DNA from: Mangifera indica
Lineage: Eukaryota > Streptophyta > Magnoliopsida > Sapindales > Anacardiaceae
Assembly: GCF_011075055.1 (NCBI RefSeq)
Contig: NC_058154.1
Coordinates: forward strand, 1,612,001 to 1,676,000
DNA length: 64,000 nt
Direction of reading: 5' to 3'
In this document: positions 22,349 through 33,486 of the stretch, piece by piece
Position numbering within the stretch: the stretch's first letter is position 1
How the letters are laid out: every line of letters starts with the position of its first letter
Program-made: the position numbers and the translations under genes
The notes under the pieces: model-generated
The model's database searches: none
The model's input: the letters and a program-made list of their open reading frames with translations, nothing else
Told to the model about the DNA's origin: nothing

Positions 22349-25300
22349 TTACAGCTTCAGCCACTCTAAGCAAGGACAAAGCCCCCAGCAAAACCTAGAG
22401 GGGTAGTAGTCCTTCAAATACACCTCCCTGCTATAACCAATGATGTAGAAACTGAAGGATCGACTGCGATGACACATGGTTACACGTGTCACTGGAACAA
22501 CAGAGATGGCATGCCTTTCACATATAACCCTTGCAGTAGGAGGCACTGGAGCCCTTTCGGCAATGACATCGGAAGAAAACTTGTTCAGAAAGAAAGAGTC
22601 GGCAAAAAAGGCAGGAGAACACTGGTATGCCTGAGTATTGCACAACTGCACCCCTTTTGCTCTGTGGAAAACCTCATCAGGTACAGACGCTGCTCCACTT
22701 GTTGCACTTACTTTTCTAGTTGAAATAGTCTTCCTGTTAAGAAACATACAACTTTTCTCCCTCAATATGCCTTTTTGCAGTATAAGGAATGTATCAGCTT
22801 AAAATTTATTTGTTTTTATGGTATTTTTGGAAAAAAAAACTTACATTATGTGGAAGTTGAGATTTATCAGACAGCAGCAAATTTATAACTATGGTGTTAT
22901 CATAATGTTATTCTCACCATCTTGTCCAATACTATCACAATGACGTTTCTAAAAATTATGGCAAGGGCATAATGGGATCATATGGGGACACGTAAGCTAA
23001 CACATAATTCCATAATGAAGCATATATGAAAAATGCAATATCACGTTGAATCTATAAAAAGAGCTTAAAGGAGAAATTCAAACACAGTAGCTCCATGTAG
23101 CAGATATGATTTACTAGAATGATCAACTGTATACTCACCATCGAACAATGGCTATACTGCGTGTCAAGAGAGAACCACTTCCGTGACATGTCTCGCACTT
23201 TATAAGCCCTCGAGATCCACAAGTTGCACAAGGAAGTTTTCCATTTCCATTGCACTTCGTACATCTGCAGAGGAAAAGTTATTACAAAATCACAATTGAA
23301 GTAGAAGAGAAGAATTAGGAGGTACCTACTACAAGATTATTAGTAAGAAAATACATATGGGCTTGTCAGATGGAAAATGTAAAACCTACATCTAAGTTGT
23401 GTTTAGGCACTAGTTATGCGCACTATAAAATAGTTAACTGGTCAATAATCCATGGTTAAAGGTTATAAGTATGATCCAACATTAGATTTTGGAATCAGTT
23501 CCGTAAACAAGATAATCTATGATTAAAAAACAGATTATAGCTCACATTGTGTCAGATCCATCTTTATGAGCAATTAAACCCCTCCCATAACAGTTAGGGC
23601 ACTGAGCCATCTGGTTTTCCCTATAAAATCCAGGGTCTTTATCTACATTGCAACTGTGACATACAATATCCCCACGTCCTCCACAACCTGCACATTAATA
23701 TAACTTCAAAGTCATAAAATCTAATTAAAAATTACAGAAGGAGAAAGGAACTAATGCAAAAGGAGCATTGCAATTAACAGAAGTAAACAAATATAAATTA
23801 AAAAACTTCCATGCGTAAATATTCTATTGTATCAACCATGGGGTGTTTAAGGATCATTACCAGGGCATTTTTTGATGGTTTCAGAATGAGGAATCTTTAT
23901 CTGTGTTTCTTCATAAGGTACAAATAGAACAGGGAATTGTGACCTTAGATCCAATTCCCAGATGCCTAGTTTGGGCTCATTATCTTTCCCATCAACATTG
24001 CCACCAAGGCAAGGCTCTGTTTCTGTTATAGTTTCCCTCTCCTCTATGAATGTATCAAGTGTTCCCACATAGACATTGCAGTCTTCTACTGCATGAATCT
24101 TCCATGTTCGAGCAGGACGACTTCCCCAACAGCAACGATGACCAACATGATCAATGAGCAATTCCCTTATCTCAACCTCATCCAATATTTGCCTAAATGT
24201 AGATCATTCAATTAATAAGAATGTTGCAATTATGACCATCTAATAAAATATATATTATGAATTCATCTATTACAAAGAGACGCACAAGACACCTAATGTA
24301 CATATAGAGATCATGAATAAGTATGCACTTTTTACTACAAGTGTAATCCAACTCATTTTTCACCAGACAGAAGTGAAAGTTCACCCATGACTAAAACCAA
24401 ACTCTCAGTATCTGTCCTGCATATCCCTCGTGTTTTTCATTCTCACTTCTCTTCTTCTTGTCACTGCTTAAGTTTCTCATGTTGGTATGGTCAAGTTTGT
24501 TTCTCATGCATCCATTATCTTGCCCTAAAACATAATTTTTTCTTTTTTCAAATATTTTCACCCTTTCAATAGAATGTCTTTGTCAATCCATTACTATAAA
24601 TCATGCCTGTAAATTCAAGTATGCAGCATTTCTTTGATGCACAGTTTTTTAAATCTAATTCATCAAAGGGTAAATATGTTTGTGTTCAAGCTAATACATA
24701 TTTTTTTTACAGTCATGTTCGGTTCTTGTGACTATAATGGTTAAAAGTTTAGCTCTCATTAATCTCATTAATTATAAATTTGGCAAGTTGTATGCCTTTC
24801 ATCTGAAGAGATTGACTTTGTTCGTACACAACTAAGCTAAAATAAAGATGTATTACCTTTGTCAATGATATCTTACAGATTTTTTTTAGGATATATTAAA
24901 ATTTTATTTATATGACAATACATCATAAAACATAACCAGGTAATCAATTAACTCTTAACAATGCTGTCTTTTAAGGATAAGAAGATCAATACCTCCTTTA
25001 AATCAAATCCCACTATGTCATACAATTATTATAGTAGCCTTTCTTGTTTGTGCATGAAATAAAAATTTTAACTGTTTTTATATATGAAGATTAAACTCCA
25101 AGGCCGGAATATCAAAGAAATCACCAAATCACAAGCAGATATATAAACAGAATTATAAGATCTTCACAATGCATTAAAATTCTCCAAAAACGAAGACAGT
25201 TGACAGTTGACCTAAATGAATGCTTCAATCAACCACACAACTCATAAAGTTGTTCGGTTTACCGCTCAATTTAACTCTAACCACACCCAAAAAATTCATG

Positions 25301-25810
25301 CTTCCATAATTTAAAACACAAAATCAAGCCTTACCGCCGATATTCGTTCACATTTCCACCATAGTCTCCTCCGTAGTACCCGCCTTGATAAACAATAGCT
25401 TGCTCTGCAAAATACACAAACAAACAGTTAAACGATACAATGCTGAAACCAAACAGTAAAATTAAATTTCTAATGTTAAAACAGGAATCAATCCTACGTT
25501 GAGGATCTGGTTCTGGTGAACTGATCAAAGGCGCGTGAATTGACGGCGGATAGTGATCGGAAAAAGAGGCAGCTGATCGAATTTCTTCAACGCTGACTTC
25601 GGTTCCCGCCAACGAAGCAGTTGGAATAACTGTATTTGTTCTTCCCACATGCTGATAGGAGCTCCATTTCTTGCTCACTTTCTCTCCCGATTCACTCCTT
25701 TCTTCTTCAGTACAGAAAAATCATTGATTAAAGAAAAATAAATTATACGATTACAAAAATTAAAAACGGAAATCGAAGTACAGTGTACCTGAGAGTAGAG
25801 GCTCCTCCAT
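22349..25810 (-). CDS. SSUH2-like protein with DnaJ-type Cys-rich repeats
   Basis: Seven exons on the minus strand: 25810-25789, 25704-25498, 25404-25335, 24192-23861, 23687-23546, 23264-23139, 22733-22349. They total 1284 bases, 427 residues, and every junction is GT..AG. The acceptor of exon 2 is a tandem AG (25704 or 25701), so a one-residue-shorter form is possible. The N-terminal part is disordered, then a Gly/Tyr-rich GGYYGGDYGG. A domain with WKIHAVEDCNVYVGTLDTF follows, then five CxxC motifs: CGGRGDIVCHSC, CPNCYGRG, CTKCNGNGKLPC, CATCGSRG, CETCHGSG. The C-terminal domain ends in ICERHAISVVPVTRV and a Trp/Tyr-rich tail. This layout matches proteins annotated as SSUH2 homologs. The Cys-rich region resembles the DnaJ zinc-binding domain but there is no J domain. 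Its biochemical role in plants is not established. Confidence 0.9.
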
Positions 25811-26231
25811 GTTTTGAATTCAAATTCAAAACGAATGGAAAGTTTTTAATTTATTCTGAGAAATTTGCTTAGGGAGTAAGGAAATATGAAGAGGCCAAAT
25901 TTGAAAGAAAATATAATAAAGATTTGTTTCTGGATTTGTTCTAAGCCGCGTCGCGTCGGGTCCACGCGTTATTTATTCGGGTGGTTATGTTTCTAGTTGT
26001 ACTTGCACAGTCTGCTTCGGGGAATTATGGCGGTTATATTGTAAATTTGGTAAAGATATAAAATGTGAGTTGCTGATCTGGCAGTCTTGTCTATCCACTT
26101 CATCTGGGCTTTTCTTTTGTAGGTCAGCGACCCATGGGCTTTCATGGGTTGATGGATTTTTGGATGCAAAGCATCTCCATCAAGATGGGCAAGCTGATTA
26201 ATTGACAAAGCCTTTTTTAATTTTTTTTTTG
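25811..26231. other. 5' flank of the SSUH2-like gene
   Basis: Contains the presumed leader and promoter of the minus-strand gene. No clear TATA box was recognised. A GC-rich patch (GCCGCGTCGCGTCGGGTCC) lies at about 25945-25963. A poly-T run ends directly at the next element. Confidence 0.4.
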
Positions 26232-27085
26232 GGCCAAAAGACTTATTCCCACCCAAGATTTAGTTTGTTCCCAAACACTCACGCACTCACCAACAAATTA
26301 TTAAAATTAACAAAGTTTATCAGTTTTAAAGATAAATTATTATTTAACTAGTGATATTAAACAAAATAAAACTTTATCTCATTTTTCTCCCAAACTCTAA
26401 AAACTAACAAATTTTTTGCAAGTTTAAGTTTTGAAAAGTTATATTTTCTCTATTAGGGTTTTAATTTTTTAATGACAACGACCTTATTTGGCACTCTCCT
26501 GACTATATCTCTCCTTCCTGATCATCTCTCCTAGTGTCATGTCATTCGATGGGATGACGAATCGTTAGTCTAGAAAGGACGAAGATCTTTCTTAACAATG
26601 ACAACCATTTGAATGGTTAGTCTAGAAACGCATGGAAAGAGACAACAAAGATCTCTCTGTTGACGTTTGTCTTAGCTCTTCATCAACGAAGACGAAGATG
26701 TCATCACTGTCATCATCTCTCTTCTGTCAAAGACAGTGATGGATGAAGGGAAGAAAAAGGTAGAGATGGTGGCCATTGACATTGTTGAAGATGGTGGTAG
26801 GAGAGAGAAGAAAAAACCCTTAGGGGGGTGAGGGGAAATCACTTTTCAAAATTAAAAAAGTTGAAGCTAAATTAAAATTGTTAGTTTTCAAAACCTAGAA
26901 GAGGGGAAAAATAAGATAAAATTATATATTTCTTAATATTATTAGAAAAATGATAGTTTTATTTTTAATCCTAATAGAAAATTCAAATTGAAATTGGATA
27001 ACAGATGAATATTTAAGTTTTTTAAATCTTACGGGTAAAAATTTGGGAACTCACCAAACCTTGGGTGGGAATAAGTCTTTTGGCC
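26232..27085. mobile_element. Inverted-repeat element of the GGCCAAAAGACTT family (best copy)
   Basis: The left end GGCCAAAAGACTTATTCCCA continues CCCAAG. The right end reads the exact reverse complement over these 26 bases (27060-27085). The 854-bp element has no transposase. Its interior has an AT-rich arm on each side and a central GC-richer part with GATGACG/GACGAAG motifs (about 26480-26800). Flanks are T-rich (T-run on the left, TTTTCTTCT on the right), so the target duplication cannot be read with certainty. Mutator-like termini are possible. Related copies are at 49888-50764, 50949, 51536 and 60112-60771, with single ends at about 8750 and 58548. Confidence 0.8.
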
Positions 27086-27490
27086 TTTTCTTCTTTCACT
27101 CGAAGCATTAATTGAGTGCCCCTAGATCTAACAATCTAATGGGTACACACTATACGATTATTAGTATCTTATCATATATAATATATATCTTATAATATAA
27201 TACAATACAATACAAATAAAAAATTATGCATATCCTAAAGGGTATAGAATTAGCATGATTTAGTAAATGTATCGTATAATAGAAGACTTATCATATGATA
27301 GAATACATATTATTGATATAGATTAATACACAGTTTTAGAGAAATGATGATGCAACCAAAACTTTTTTTAAATTTTAAAAGTATTTATGATATTTTTTAA
27401 AATAATGATGTGATAATTAAAATTTTATTATTTTATTAATATTTTATAATTTTAATTTTTCAAAAATATATCCTACAATCCATATATTAT

Positions 27491-28954
27491 AGGGAAATGA
27501 TAATAAATGGCCAAATTACCCCTCTATTAAGCAAAAATGCCCAATTTCATTATTTCTAAGCAAGAAAGCCCAAATTCCCTGCTCCTAAGCAAAAACACCC
27601 TAATTTTTTTTAAAATACCAAAATTACTTTTCATCACATTTTTATAAACTCTCTCACTCTCACTCTCATTACATACATTTCTTATATCACTTAAATACTC
27701 ACTTTCACTCTCATTTTTACTTAATATCAATTACTACGGGTTCGTTCGAAAAAAAAAAATTCGTATTTCTGAATTCGAATAAAAAAAATTAATTCGTGAA
27801 AACTATATTGAAAATAACATATTATGAATAAATAGATATATCGAAATATCTTAGAATGTCAATAATAAAAAAATTATTCGAAAATCTAAAAAACATATAT
27901 GAATTTCGAAAACTACATGTTCAAATAGCTTATGAACGAGAAAACCAAAAAATCGATTAAAAATTTTGTAATTACATCATAAAACATGTCTAAAAAAGCA
28001 CATCATAATTACAAATATCAAATTTGAAAATTACACATTAGAAAAGTCTTGCCCGGTCACAAACAAACTCAAAATCATAAAAACCGAAAATCCTAAATTT
28101 GATAAAACAAAAAAACTGTATAATACACATTGAAACAGTTTTATTTTGGCCTCCAAATTCGGCACAACAAGCAAAGCTAGTTGTCATTATAGAGCTCTAA
28201 ACAAGCTTCGCATTGATATATTACAGGCTCCGTAACTCCTTTTGGATCAAAAGTTATAGTCGTTCAAAATCTGTCTCATATGGACTCTATAGTTTTAAAA
28301 AAGTTAATTTCCACCCAACCCAGGGTTTTCACGGACTGCCCCACGGTTAAGTGTAAAATTTCCCACAGACCCCCGTGGATCTCCCTCTGTTCCCCCTCCC
28401 CCTAAAATTTTGAGAACGTTAAATTTCCCCCCCATCCCACTAGCACCCGTGGGAGATTACGTAGCGTCCGTAAATCTAACCCATTTTCAGTCAAAAATTG
28501 TCATTTCAGTCTCTAGTTTCAACACAAATCAAATCTACACATCCAATAACACAAAACCCCTCAAGAAATTTAAGCAAAACAACCAAGAATCAAAACATTT
28601 TATATATTGTTCAAAATCGAAACCTAAACATTCAAACCTCAAAATCTCTCTCAAATCTCAATAATTCTAACAATAAATTAATTCAAACAAGAAGTGGGAT
28701 AATGTACTATCCTTATTTGTCATTTTCGGTTGCTGGAAAGCACAAAAAATCAACAAAAAAGATGAAAACCCGTTGCACTTGTGGGAGACTCGAATTTTGC
28801 TTTGATTTTGAACAGTAAATCCGTGGGAAATGTTGGGTTTATATATAAGGGCAGTTTGGTCATTTCTCAGATTGAGGGTATTTTTGCTTAAACCTTAGAA
28901 TTTTGGACAATTTCGTTAACACCCTTTAATTTTGGCCATTACTATAATTTCCCT
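27491..28954. mobile_element. 1.46-kb non-autonomous element with inverted ends
   Basis: The left end AGGGAAATGATAATAAATGG runs on with CCAAATTA. The right end is its imperfect reverse complement (AATTTTGGCCATTACTATAA followed by TTTCCCT). The flanks ATATTAT on both sides could be a 7-bp target duplication, although the sequence is AT-rich. The interior has CT-rich repeats (CTCTCACTCTCACTCTC), AT-rich sequence, a less AT-rich block at 28300-28460 with a cytosine-rich part, and two overlapping open frames of 84 and 106 codons (28410-28664, 28498-28818) that match no family I know. A near-terminal GGTATTTTTGCTTAAACC mirrors the left AAGCAAAAATGCCC. Confidence 0.65.
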
Positions 28955-30347
28955 ATATTATATACTATAGAAAAAATTAAAATTTCAATATAATATACAA
29001 AAAGCAATGTCACTATGAAAGCTTTCTGCATGTCCACATAAATGGAAGGGTGACTCAATTCCATCATACATTTATGGGGATTTAGTGGCAAGTTGGAGCC
29101 ACAGTCAGCAGCCATCTCTCTCCGCATCCCTCCTCCGCAATCCACTGTCATCTCTTCCCCAACTGGTCCATTTGGATTCGCATATTCTTTCATGCCTTCA
29201 CAAATTTTCAGAATTACTGCCCTACCTGTTTTACTCAAAATACTAGAAGACAAAAGAATACCAAAAAATAGAATTGGATTTAAACTGAACTGGTTTGAGA
29301 TTAATTACGAGTTTAACTTGATCAAACCATTCCTAAACAAGTTTGAACTTAAACTTGGGAAGTATGATAGTGTCGAACTCCGACTTCATGTATTCGGCTA
29401 GTTAAATTAATAAGTTTAAACAAATTCGATTTAAAATAATCAAAGTAATATCCTTTTGAGTTTTACAATTTATATCTACTCATTTTAAATTATCACGTGC
29501 ATAATTATTAGTATTTTACCATACACGATATAGATAAAAAATGATACGTATCATAAGATATATTAAATAAATATGATATAATAAATATATCTTATAATAC
29601 GGTATGTATTTTATAATTTCATATATATTATAAATATAAGTTGATATACTTTTTATAAAAAATAATTATATAATACAAATATATATAATTTTAAAATTGT
29701 ATAAACATTTATAATATTTTTTAAAATTATAATATATCAGTTATAATATTTTTATTATTTTATTAATATTTTATTTTTAAAAAAAATTATTATATAATAC
29801 AAAAAATTAGGTTTTGAGTGCACCGTCCGATTAATATAATCTTACCCACTTAAAATTCTGACTCAAGTCTTCCCGGTTTCATCGTCCATTCATCTTCGAT
29901 AATAACGCCCGTTCGCCCCTTCAAGTTGCTCTCTGTAATTGCCATCTTCAACTCTTTCCTCTTTTGCTTACAGAGTTAATTACTTGCTATAAAACAAACC
30001 AATCCCTATCTCTTTCACGTCAGCTTTTGCTTTACTAAAATGACGACTTTATCCAGCACCATTCAACATTTATATTATATAATAACATAAATCAGAAACT
30101 TGATGGCGATCAGCAAAGACCAGAACAGAACATAACAGAGGTCCAAAGAAAGGACCCAATTGCGCTTTTTCTTCTTCCAGTTGCTTGCTTTTCCCAAGAT
30201 TCTCCTACCCACTAAACGCGCCATCGTATTAGCCCCATCACTCTTATCTCTCCAAATTTGTGTCCTGAACTCTTTTTAAATCTTAACTCTTCTCTCCATT
30301 TTCCTCACTAACTGCACTCTGCGCTCTTCATTTCCTCGGCCTTCAAC
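28955..30347. other. Spacer and promoter region of UCP1
   Basis: 28955-29470 includes a small region with open frames on both strands (29093-29401) that lacks recognisable motifs. 29470-29820 is AT-rich repeat debris with CACGATATA-type motifs. From about 29830 the sequence becomes mixed, with pyrimidine-rich stretches typical of a plant leader. The UCP1 transcription start is not pinpointed. Confidence 0.4.
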
Positions 30348-30608
30348 ATGGTGGCTGATTCCAAGGGCAAATCGAACATTTCCTTCGCTGGTACTTTCGC
30401 CAGTAGCGCTTTTGCAGCTTGTTTCGCCGAGGTGTGTCTGAAAAATCTATGCTTTATGCATCATGCTAAGATTGAGCTTTCAATATTGTGATCGCAGAAG
30501 CCGAAAGTTTGAATTTTTAATCTTATGCTGTTTTTGGGTTGTTTAGTGTTCGTAATAATGCATCAAAGACGAAAATTTGAATGCAATCTTTAGTTTGTAA
30601 AGTCAAAT

Positions 30609-30644
<36 letters not shown>

Positions 30645-33486
30645 CAGTCAACTTGTAATAATCATATTGATATGTTGGGGACAATAATTTAAGGATATGG
30701 GGGATCAGTTTGGGCCTTGAGAAACTCTTTGCTGGTTGTTTGACTGTTTTGTTTTTGAAATCATCATCTTAATTGTTTTATATGCAGGCTTCGAAGCACT
30801 TTTTACTTATCCAAGTTTATGTGATTATTTGTAGATTTGCACTATTCCTTTGGACACTGCTAAAGTTAGGCTTCAGCTGCAAAAGAAAGGAGTTGGTGGA
30901 GATGGATTGGTCTTACCGAAATACAAGGGTTTATTGGGAACAGTTGGTACCATTGCTCGGGAAGAGGGTCTAGCGGCACTCTGGAAAGGCATTGTGCCTG
31001 GGTTGCATCGTCAATGCTTATTTGGAGGGTTGAGGATTGGATTGTATGAGCCTGTGAGTTCTAAATCTTTATCTAATGTGCCCTTATAATCATATAAATT
31101 ATGTTTGATTTCTGATATCTGATACATATTTGTCCACTGCATGCTTGACAGGTTAAGACCTTCTATGTGGGAAGTGATTTTGTTGGAGATGTTCCTTTAT
31201 CGAAGAAAATTCTTGCTGCGTTTACAACCGGTGAGTATATTGGTTGAATGATCTAGGAATTGTGTTTTGCTTCTTCAAGTTTAGAGAAAAAATATTGTCA
31301 ACATTTACTAGATTTTTGTATGTAATACAAATTGATTTTAATCCTATAGTTGTAGCTTTTCATATTCTGATTTCTTAAGTTGTGTTGTTTCATCAATAGG
31401 TGCTATAGGAATCACGATTGCAAATCCAACTGATCTTGTTAAAGTAAGACTTCAAGCTGAAGGAAAATTACCTCCTGGTGTACCAAGGCGCTATTCAGGA
31501 GCATTGAATGCTTATTCTACAATTGTGAGACAGGTTGTGCTTCTAACCCTGAATAAATGAAAATTGGAAGAAATGCTTTTGACTTTATCCAGTGTTTCTA
31601 ACTCGATTGTGACTCTCAGGAAGGACTTGGGGCTCTTTGGACTGGACTTGGACCTAATGTTGCACGAAACGCCATCATAAATGCAGCTGAACTAGCCAGT
31701 TATGATCAAGTGAAGCAGGTTAGCTCAATAAAAAATTGTCATTATTGTTGAATTATTCTCATCTGACTTGGTTCTGACTTTTCTTCAACTTCTAAAATTT
31801 ATATATTTAATGCAGACAATTCTGAAAATCCCAGGCTTTACAGATAATGTTGTCACTCATCTCCTTTCTGGTCTTGGAGCTGGGTTTTTTGCCGTTTGTA
31901 TTGGTTCACCGGTTGATGTGGTACTCTATCTACTTTCACATCTGTTTTCATTCAGAGACATGGAAAGAGATAATTTATGATCTAGCATTTCTGGTTCCAC
32001 TTTTATCATATAATTTGAAAGAGATAATTTATCATGTGCATAGTAATTCACACGATGATTGTAAAATATTGCAATTACTCTTGGATTTTATTTATCTTAT
32101 AAGCAATTATACAATCAGTGTGCTATACTCTTAAAGCATGGTCATATGTTTAGTGACTTGCCGCCTCCTGTTTAGTGTCCTAACATCAGGTTAATTTATT
32201 GGGTTTATTGGCTTTTATTTTGGTTTTACAGGTTAAATCTAGAATGATGGGGGATTCTGCTTATAAGAGCACACTGGATTGTTTCATTAAGACTCTGAAA
32301 AATGATGTATGCTTGCTTCTTCTCATATCATTTTCCACTCCTTTGTTAATGTAAAACAAGTTTCAACGACAACAAACAAAAGACTTTTTGCTTACAGCAT
32401 TTCATGTTTATTGCAGGGGCCGCTTGCATTTTACAAGGGCTTTATCCCAAACTTTGGACGGCTAGGATCTTGGAACGTGATCATGTTTTTAACCTTAGAG
32501 CAGGTAATTGTTAACCTTTAGTATTTTCCCAATTTGTAGTCTATTGCAACTGCATGTTTAATGATCCTTTTCATCCTGTATAGCTCTGAGAAGTTCAAAT
32601 TGAACTTCATATTTTATCATGAAAATAGAAATTTGTCAATGTAACATCTTGATCTAATAGTTCACTTCATTGTTAAGATATTATTCATTTTAGATACATA
32701 GTTAATCACAGATTTGTTTTTAGGTGTTGCAACCCAAAACATGTCTATACAATTTAGTAGCTCATAGACTAGTTAACAAATCTTTTTTATCATCTCTAAG
32801 CAGTGTGGAATTTATACCTAACATTTCTCTCATATTTTGTAGTCTTTTGCAACTATATGTTTTATGATCTTGTTCATCTTGTATAGCTGTGAGAAGTTCA
32901 AATTGAGTCGCAATTTTCATGGTGAAAACAAAAATTTGTCAATGTAACATCTCTTGATCCAATAATTTGATTTACTGTCAAAATATTGTCCACTTTTGAC
33001 ATACAATATGTTATGATTTTGCTATTTGATTTTACAACCCAAAAGATGTCTAAATAATTTAAAAGTTTATAAATTATTTGACCAATCTTCTTTACCATCC
33101 CCAAACAATATGAAATGTTCATGCATATTTGACATCTATTCCATGCTTTGTTGTTGTAACTCTCTTAGGATAAATCTCATATTGATAAAACATATGAGAG
33201 ATGTTGGGTATGCATAAATATCTCACATCGGTTGGTAATGATGATATAAGATAGATTAAATAGTTTGTGTACTTATAAATTGTCAAAATGTGCTTTGCCT
33301 TGCAAAGCTCACAAAACAAAATTGTGACGGTGTCAAAAGCGGACAATTCAAAACTAGGGGAATCTTGCTTGAATAAAATTATCTTTGTTTTTGTATATCA
33401 TATTCGTGCTCATTGACAGGTTGATTTTCTCCCATTTTTTTCAATGACAGGCTAAAAAATTTGTGAGAAGCATAGAATCCTCTTGA
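30348..33486 (+). CDS. UCP1: Mitochondrial uncoupling protein 1 (PUMP1-type)
   Basis: Nine exons: 30348-30431, 30835-31053, 31152-31230, 31400-31533, 31620-31718, 31816-31920, 32232-32306, 32417-32503, 33451-33486. They sum to 918 bases, 305 residues, close to the family length. All three mitochondrial carrier signatures are present: [16 protein letters not shown] and PVDVVKSR, each with the P-x-D-x-x-K/R pattern. Others include [40 protein letters not shown] and the matching [20 protein letters not shown]. The product sits in the inner mitochondrial membrane. Plant UCP1 proteins dissipate the proton gradient and exchange dicarboxylates and amino acids, supporting photorespiration and redox balance. 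The last exon carries only 11 codons after a 947-base intron that contains a duplication and a retroelement fragment. Confidence 0.96.
30612..30641. repeat. TA dinucleotide microsatellite in UCP1 intron 1
   Basis: An uninterrupted TA run of about 30 bases inside the first intron of UCP1. Confidence 0.85.
32521..33110. repeat. Tandem duplication of about 300 bp in UCP1 intron 8
   Basis: Two diverged copies in direct orientation, roughly 32521-32820 and 32821-33110, offset by about 303 bases. Matching blocks in order are TAGTCTATTGCAACT / TAGTCTTTTGCAACT, GAGAAGTTCAAATTGA in both, TTTGTCAATGTAACATCT in both, and ACCCAAAACATGTCTA / ACCCAAAAGATGTCTA. No coding content. Confidence 0.85.
33192..33360 (+). 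mobile_element. Retroelement LTR fragment (TRIM or Copia-like) in UCP1 intron 8
   Basis: Starts with TGTTGGGTATGCATAAATAT followed by CTCACATCGG, and further on has GTCAAAAGCGGACAATT. The TGTTGGG...CACATCGG start and the AAAGCGGACAAT block are typical of small plant LTR elements. No second LTR, internal region or target duplication is seen, so it is a fragment or solo LTR. Confidence 0.5.
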
